Part shown: positions 63,495 through 64,000 of the stretch, in pieces
Layout: every line of letters starts with the position of its first letter
Position numbering within the stretch: position 1 is the stretch's first letter
DNA from: Microbacterium sp.
GTDB lineage: Bacteria > Actinomycetota > Actinomycetes > Actinomycetales > Microbacteriaceae
Length of the DNA stretch: 64,000 nt
Reading direction: 5' to 3'
Assembly (NCBI RefSeq): GCF_017305435.1
Contig: NZ_JAFKIP010000004.1
Location: 1 to 64,000, forward strand
Program-made: the position numbers and the translations under genes
The notes under the pieces: model-generated
Told to the model about the DNA's origin: nothing
Database searches by the model: none
Seen by the model: only the letters and a program-made list of their open reading frames with translations

Positions 63495-63917
63495 ATGGGC
63501 GACTCCTGGGCGTCTAGCCTCGCGGCACGCAAGACGATGCTGGGAAACCGCGGTCGCGATACCAAGCCTGAGCTCGCTGTGCGGCATCTTGTGCACGCAC
63601 AAGGGCTGCGTTACCGCGTCAACGCGCGACCAGAGATCGGAATCCGACGGACCGCCGATCTGCTCTTCACTCGTATGCGCGTGGTCGTCTTCATCGACGG
63701 CTGCTTCTGGCACAAGTGTCCGACCCACTTCTCGATGCCAGTCACAAACCAGGAGTTCTGGCGCGAGAAGATCGACGGAAACGAGCAACGAGACAGACAA
63801 ACGACGACCCTGCTGGAGGATCGTGAATGGCTCGTACTGCGTTTTTGGGAGCATGAGGACCCGGTGTCGGTGGCGGATCGTATCGTCAGAGAGATACGAG
63901 ACCGACCCCACCGGTAG
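63495..63917 (+). CDS. vsr: very short patch (Vsr) mismatch endonuclease
   Basis: 140 residues. The Vsr signature RRTADLLFTRMRVVVFIDGCFWHKCPTHF includes Asp54/55-region catalytic acid, His73 and Cys75 of the zinc site, and TKPELAVRHLVHAQGLRYRVN before it. Vsr nicks next to T:G mismatches arising from deaminated 5-methylcytosine. That fits the cytosine methylase encoded on the same element, although 6.3 kb and the relaxase separate them. Confidence 0.9.
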   Translation: MGDSWASSLAARKTMLGNRGRDTKPELAVRHLVHAQGLRYRVNARPEIGIRRTADLLFTRMRVVVFIDGCFWHKCPTHFSMPVTNQEFWREKIDGNEQRDRQTTTLLEDREWLVLRFWEHEDPVSVADRIVREIRDRPHR

Positions 63918-64000
63918 GCCCCAGACTGCCCTCCGCCCAGGCGTGGCTAACCAGTGATCCACCGTGGCGCGGTCAGTCGTGCCTCTGTTCACGCACCGGT
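63918..64000. other. right edge, no gene seen
   Basis: 83 bases after vsr to the end of the window. No attachment-site repeat of the tRNA-Pro 3' end and no reading frame of note is visible, so the element continues further right. Confidence 0.6.

Larger units (their letters stand above)
25011..64000. mobile_element. integrative and conjugative element at tRNA-Pro (right end outside window)
   Basis: Everything right of the tRNA is typical of an actinobacterial ICE: integrase, excisionase-like gene, SSB, coupling protein, VirB4-, VirB6- and VirB8-like proteins, wall hydrolase, ParB-like protein, primase-polymerase, ArdC, MobF relaxase and Vsr, with 10-14 kb of cargo. I looked for a second copy of the tRNA 3' end (GGTTCAAATCCTGTCATCCC) up to 64,000 and found none. 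The element is therefore at least 39 kb and continues beyond the window. The left limit is approximate because the attachment core probably lies inside the tRNA 3' half. Confidence 0.88.

Overview
The window comes from a very high-GC actinobacterium, most likely a member of the Microbacteriaceae and probably Microbacterium. This is inferred from gene order, codon use and protein sequences; no database was searched. It has two very different halves.

Positions 1 to about 25,010 are core chromosome. A 5S rRNA 3' end and its terminator lead into a long co-oriented series in the gene order familiar from actinobacteria (the Rv1691-Rv1713 stretch of M. tuberculosis): a repeat-rich TPR-like protein, a HAD phosphatase, tlyA, NAD kinase, recN, pyrG, a NUDIX hydrolase and xerD. 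A redox trio follows (VKOR, a cysteine-desulfurase-like enzyme and a DsbA-like membrane protein), then parA, scpA, scpB, rluB, tyrA, cmk and der. Most neighbours overlap by 1 to 17 bases, so translational coupling is likely. On the other strand lie nrdD and nrdG (class III anaerobic ribonucleotide reductase) with a strong inverted repeat upstream. Next are a NUDIX-NYN fusion, an S4 protein, a YhhN-family protein, a GNAT enzyme and a tRNA-Pro(GGG) gene with a duplicated 5' half.

From the 3' end of that tRNA to the right edge the window is an integrative and conjugative element (ICE) of at least 39 kb. Its right end is not in the window. The recombination module (tyrosine integrase and excisionase-like protein, with repeated arm-type motifs between the tRNA and the integrase) is followed, all on the minus strand, by a conjugation module: DUF4913, SSB, VirD4-like coupling protein, VirB4-like ATPase, SCO6880-type protein, TrbL/VirB6-like channel protein, two DUF6112 small membrane proteins, a lytic transglycosylase/M23 wall hydrolase, a VirB8-like protein, a ParB-like protein, DUF2637, a primase-polymerase and ArdC antirestriction. 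The MobF (TrwC) relaxase lies about 15 kb away at 59.4-63.0 kb on the plus strand.

Between the two transfer blocks sits cargo. At 44.5-55.3 kb are an AraC regulator, DUF1905, YCII and VOC proteins, a 14-TM MFS exporter, an ECF sigma factor with a SnoaL-like tail, a methyltransferase, a DrrAB-type ABC exporter, a regulator with a LacI-type HTH at its C-terminus, a metallophosphoesterase and a DUF418 membrane protein. A second peptide deformylase follows at 55.4 kb. At 56-63.9 kb are a DNA cytosine methyltransferase, two unrecognised genes and a Vsr mismatch endonuclease. The most unusual signal is a 166-codon open frame with its own Shine-Dalgarno sequence lying wholly inside the cytosine methyltransferase gene, in another frame of the same strand.
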